Source: JAZDEL01 sp043820655 (GTDB taxonomy: Archaea > Iainarchaeota > Iainarchaeia > Iainarchaeales > JAZDEL01). From it: 11,870 bases of DNA. Under the pieces are notes generated by a model. That model had not been told where the DNA came from, did not search any database, and saw nothing but the letters and a program-made list of their open reading frames with translations. Positions 11,185 to 11,870 of the stretch are shown piece after piece. The stretch lies in assembly GCA_043820655.1 (NCBI GenBank), contig JBDRDO010000082.1, positions 1 to 11,870 on the forward strand, given 5' to 3'. Made by a program: the position numbers and the translations under genes. The stretch's first letter is position 1, and every line of letters starts with the position of its first letter.

Positions 11185-11870
11185 ATGGAAAACAAAACAG
11201 CGCTTATAACGGGAGGGGCGGGCTTTATTGGTTCGCACCTCTGTGATTTCCTCCTTGAACGGGGAATGAATGTAATCTGCGTTGACAATTTCATCACAGG
11301 GAGCAGGGATAATATTGCGCACCTGCAGGGGGAAAATAAAAACCCGAATTTCGAGTTTATTGAGCATGATATTTCCCAGCCACTCACTGTTGATGCCCCT
11401 ATTGATTTTATTTTTAATCTTGCATCCCCCGCATCCCCTGTTGATTATCAGGAAAAGCCGATAGAGACAATGCTTGCGGGTTCTTTCGGAACAAAAAACA
11501 TGCTTGACCTTGCGCTCGCGAAAAAGGCGCGCTTTTTGCAGGCATCAACCTCCGAAATTTACGGCGACCCCGAGCAGCACCCGCAGAAGGAAACCTACTG
11601 GGGAAATGTAAATCCCATAGGCAAGCGCTCCTGTTACGATGAGGCAAAGCGCTTCTCCGAGGCGCTTGTTATGTCCTACTTTCGGGTGCACAATCTTGAT
11701 ACGCGCATTGTCCGTATCTTCAACACCTACGGGCCGAGAATGGCAAAGAATGACGGCAGGGCAATGCCCAACCTCATAAACCAGGCGCTCGCGGGAAAGG
11801 AACTGACAATTTACGGCGAGGGAAAACAAACCCGTTCATTTTGTTATGTTTCCGATATGGTCCGCGGCCT
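11185..11870 (+). CDS. uxs: UDP-glucuronate decarboxylase (UDP-xylose synthase), C-terminus cut by window edge
   Basis: An extended SDR enzyme that decarboxylates UDP-glucuronate to UDP-xylose with bound NAD+. 228 residues are visible of an expected 310-330. Motifs: GGAGFIGSHL (10-19); CVDNFITGSRDNI (32-44); NLASPASPVDY (78-88); STSEIYGDPEQHPQKE (121-136) with catalytic Glu124; NPIGKRSCYDEAKRFSE (143-159) with Tyr151 and Lys155; and RIFNTYGPRM (177-186). The SPASP, Y-GDP and PIG-RSCYDE-KR elements are specific to the UXS group and separate it from GalE and RmlB. ATG 11185 is preceded by GAGG (11173-11176), which overlaps the TGA of the upstream gene. It uses the product of ugd, the first gene of the operon, so both ends of the operon belong to one pathway. 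Confidence 0.93.
   Translation, partial: MENKTALITGGAGFIGSHLCDFLLERGMNVICVDNFITGSRDNIAHLQGENKNPNFEFIEHDISQPLTVDAPIDFIFNLASPASPVDYQEKPIETMLAGSFGTKNMLDLALAKKARFLQASTSEIYGDPEQHPQKETYWGNVNPIGKRSCYDEAKRFSEALVMSYFRVHNLDTRIVRIFNTYGPRMAKNDGRAMPNLINQALAGKELTIYGEGKQTRSFCYVSDMVRG

Noticed and set aside
1..11870. CRISPR array, tRNA/rRNA genes, insertion sequences, attachment sites
   Set aside because: I saw no spaced direct repeats of suitable length, no cloverleaf or rRNA sequence, no transposase or integrase and no terminal inverted repeats.

Overview
The window looks archaeal. Most genes are preceded by A/T-rich TATA-like boxes 25-40 nt from the start codon, which implies leaderless or very short-leader transcripts. 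Genes inside the long operon instead carry strong GGAGGTGAT-type Shine-Dalgarno sequences. A secreted Cys-rich protein with a Pro-Glu linker, small compact genes and GTG/TTG starts would fit a DPANN-type archaeon. That placement is inference; no rRNA or other marker is present. No tRNA, rRNA, CRISPR array, insertion sequence or attachment site was found.

Layout. (1) 1-1722 holds nucleotide and methylthio-ribose salvage on the minus strand: adenine phosphoribosyltransferase (apt), then the start of an MtnA-type isomerase that runs off the left edge. A small very Lys-rich protein of unknown function lies between them on the plus strand. (2) 1723-1876 is a divergent promoter region with a run of 13 C exactly between two TATA boxes. 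(3) 1877-3139 (+) is a secreted, Cys-rich, probably calcium-binding and N-glycosylated beta-helix protein. (4) 3175-4681 (-) holds a sugar-phosphate nucleotidyltransferase preceded by a class I methyltransferase gene split by a -1 frameshift. (5) 4682-4896 is a divergent intergenic region with several TATA boxes. (6) 4897 to the right edge is a tight plus-strand operon of seven genes: UDP-glucose 6-dehydrogenase, an SDR epimerase/reductase, a PLP fold-type III decarboxylase homologue, a methyltransferase, a radical SAM enzyme, a second nucleotidyltransferase and a UDP-glucuronate decarboxylase (cut by the edge).

How the genes work together. The operon encodes a recognisable backbone: sugar-1-phosphate to NDP-sugar (nucleotidyltransferase), UDP-glucose to UDP-glucuronate (Ugd), and UDP-glucuronate to UDP-xylose (Uxs). 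Into this are inserted four tailoring-type enzymes (SDR, PLP enzyme, methyltransferase, radical SAM) with overlapping or nearly abutting genes and stop codons embedded in the next Shine-Dalgarno. I infer a pathway for an unusual modified sugar or glycoconjugate, probably for a surface glycan. The most notable enzyme is the PLP protein. It keeps the fold-type III scaffold and the PLP lysine, but two usual catalytic motifs are altered (EPGR to QPGR; CES.D to LNSAD), so canonical diaminopimelate decarboxylation is doubtful.
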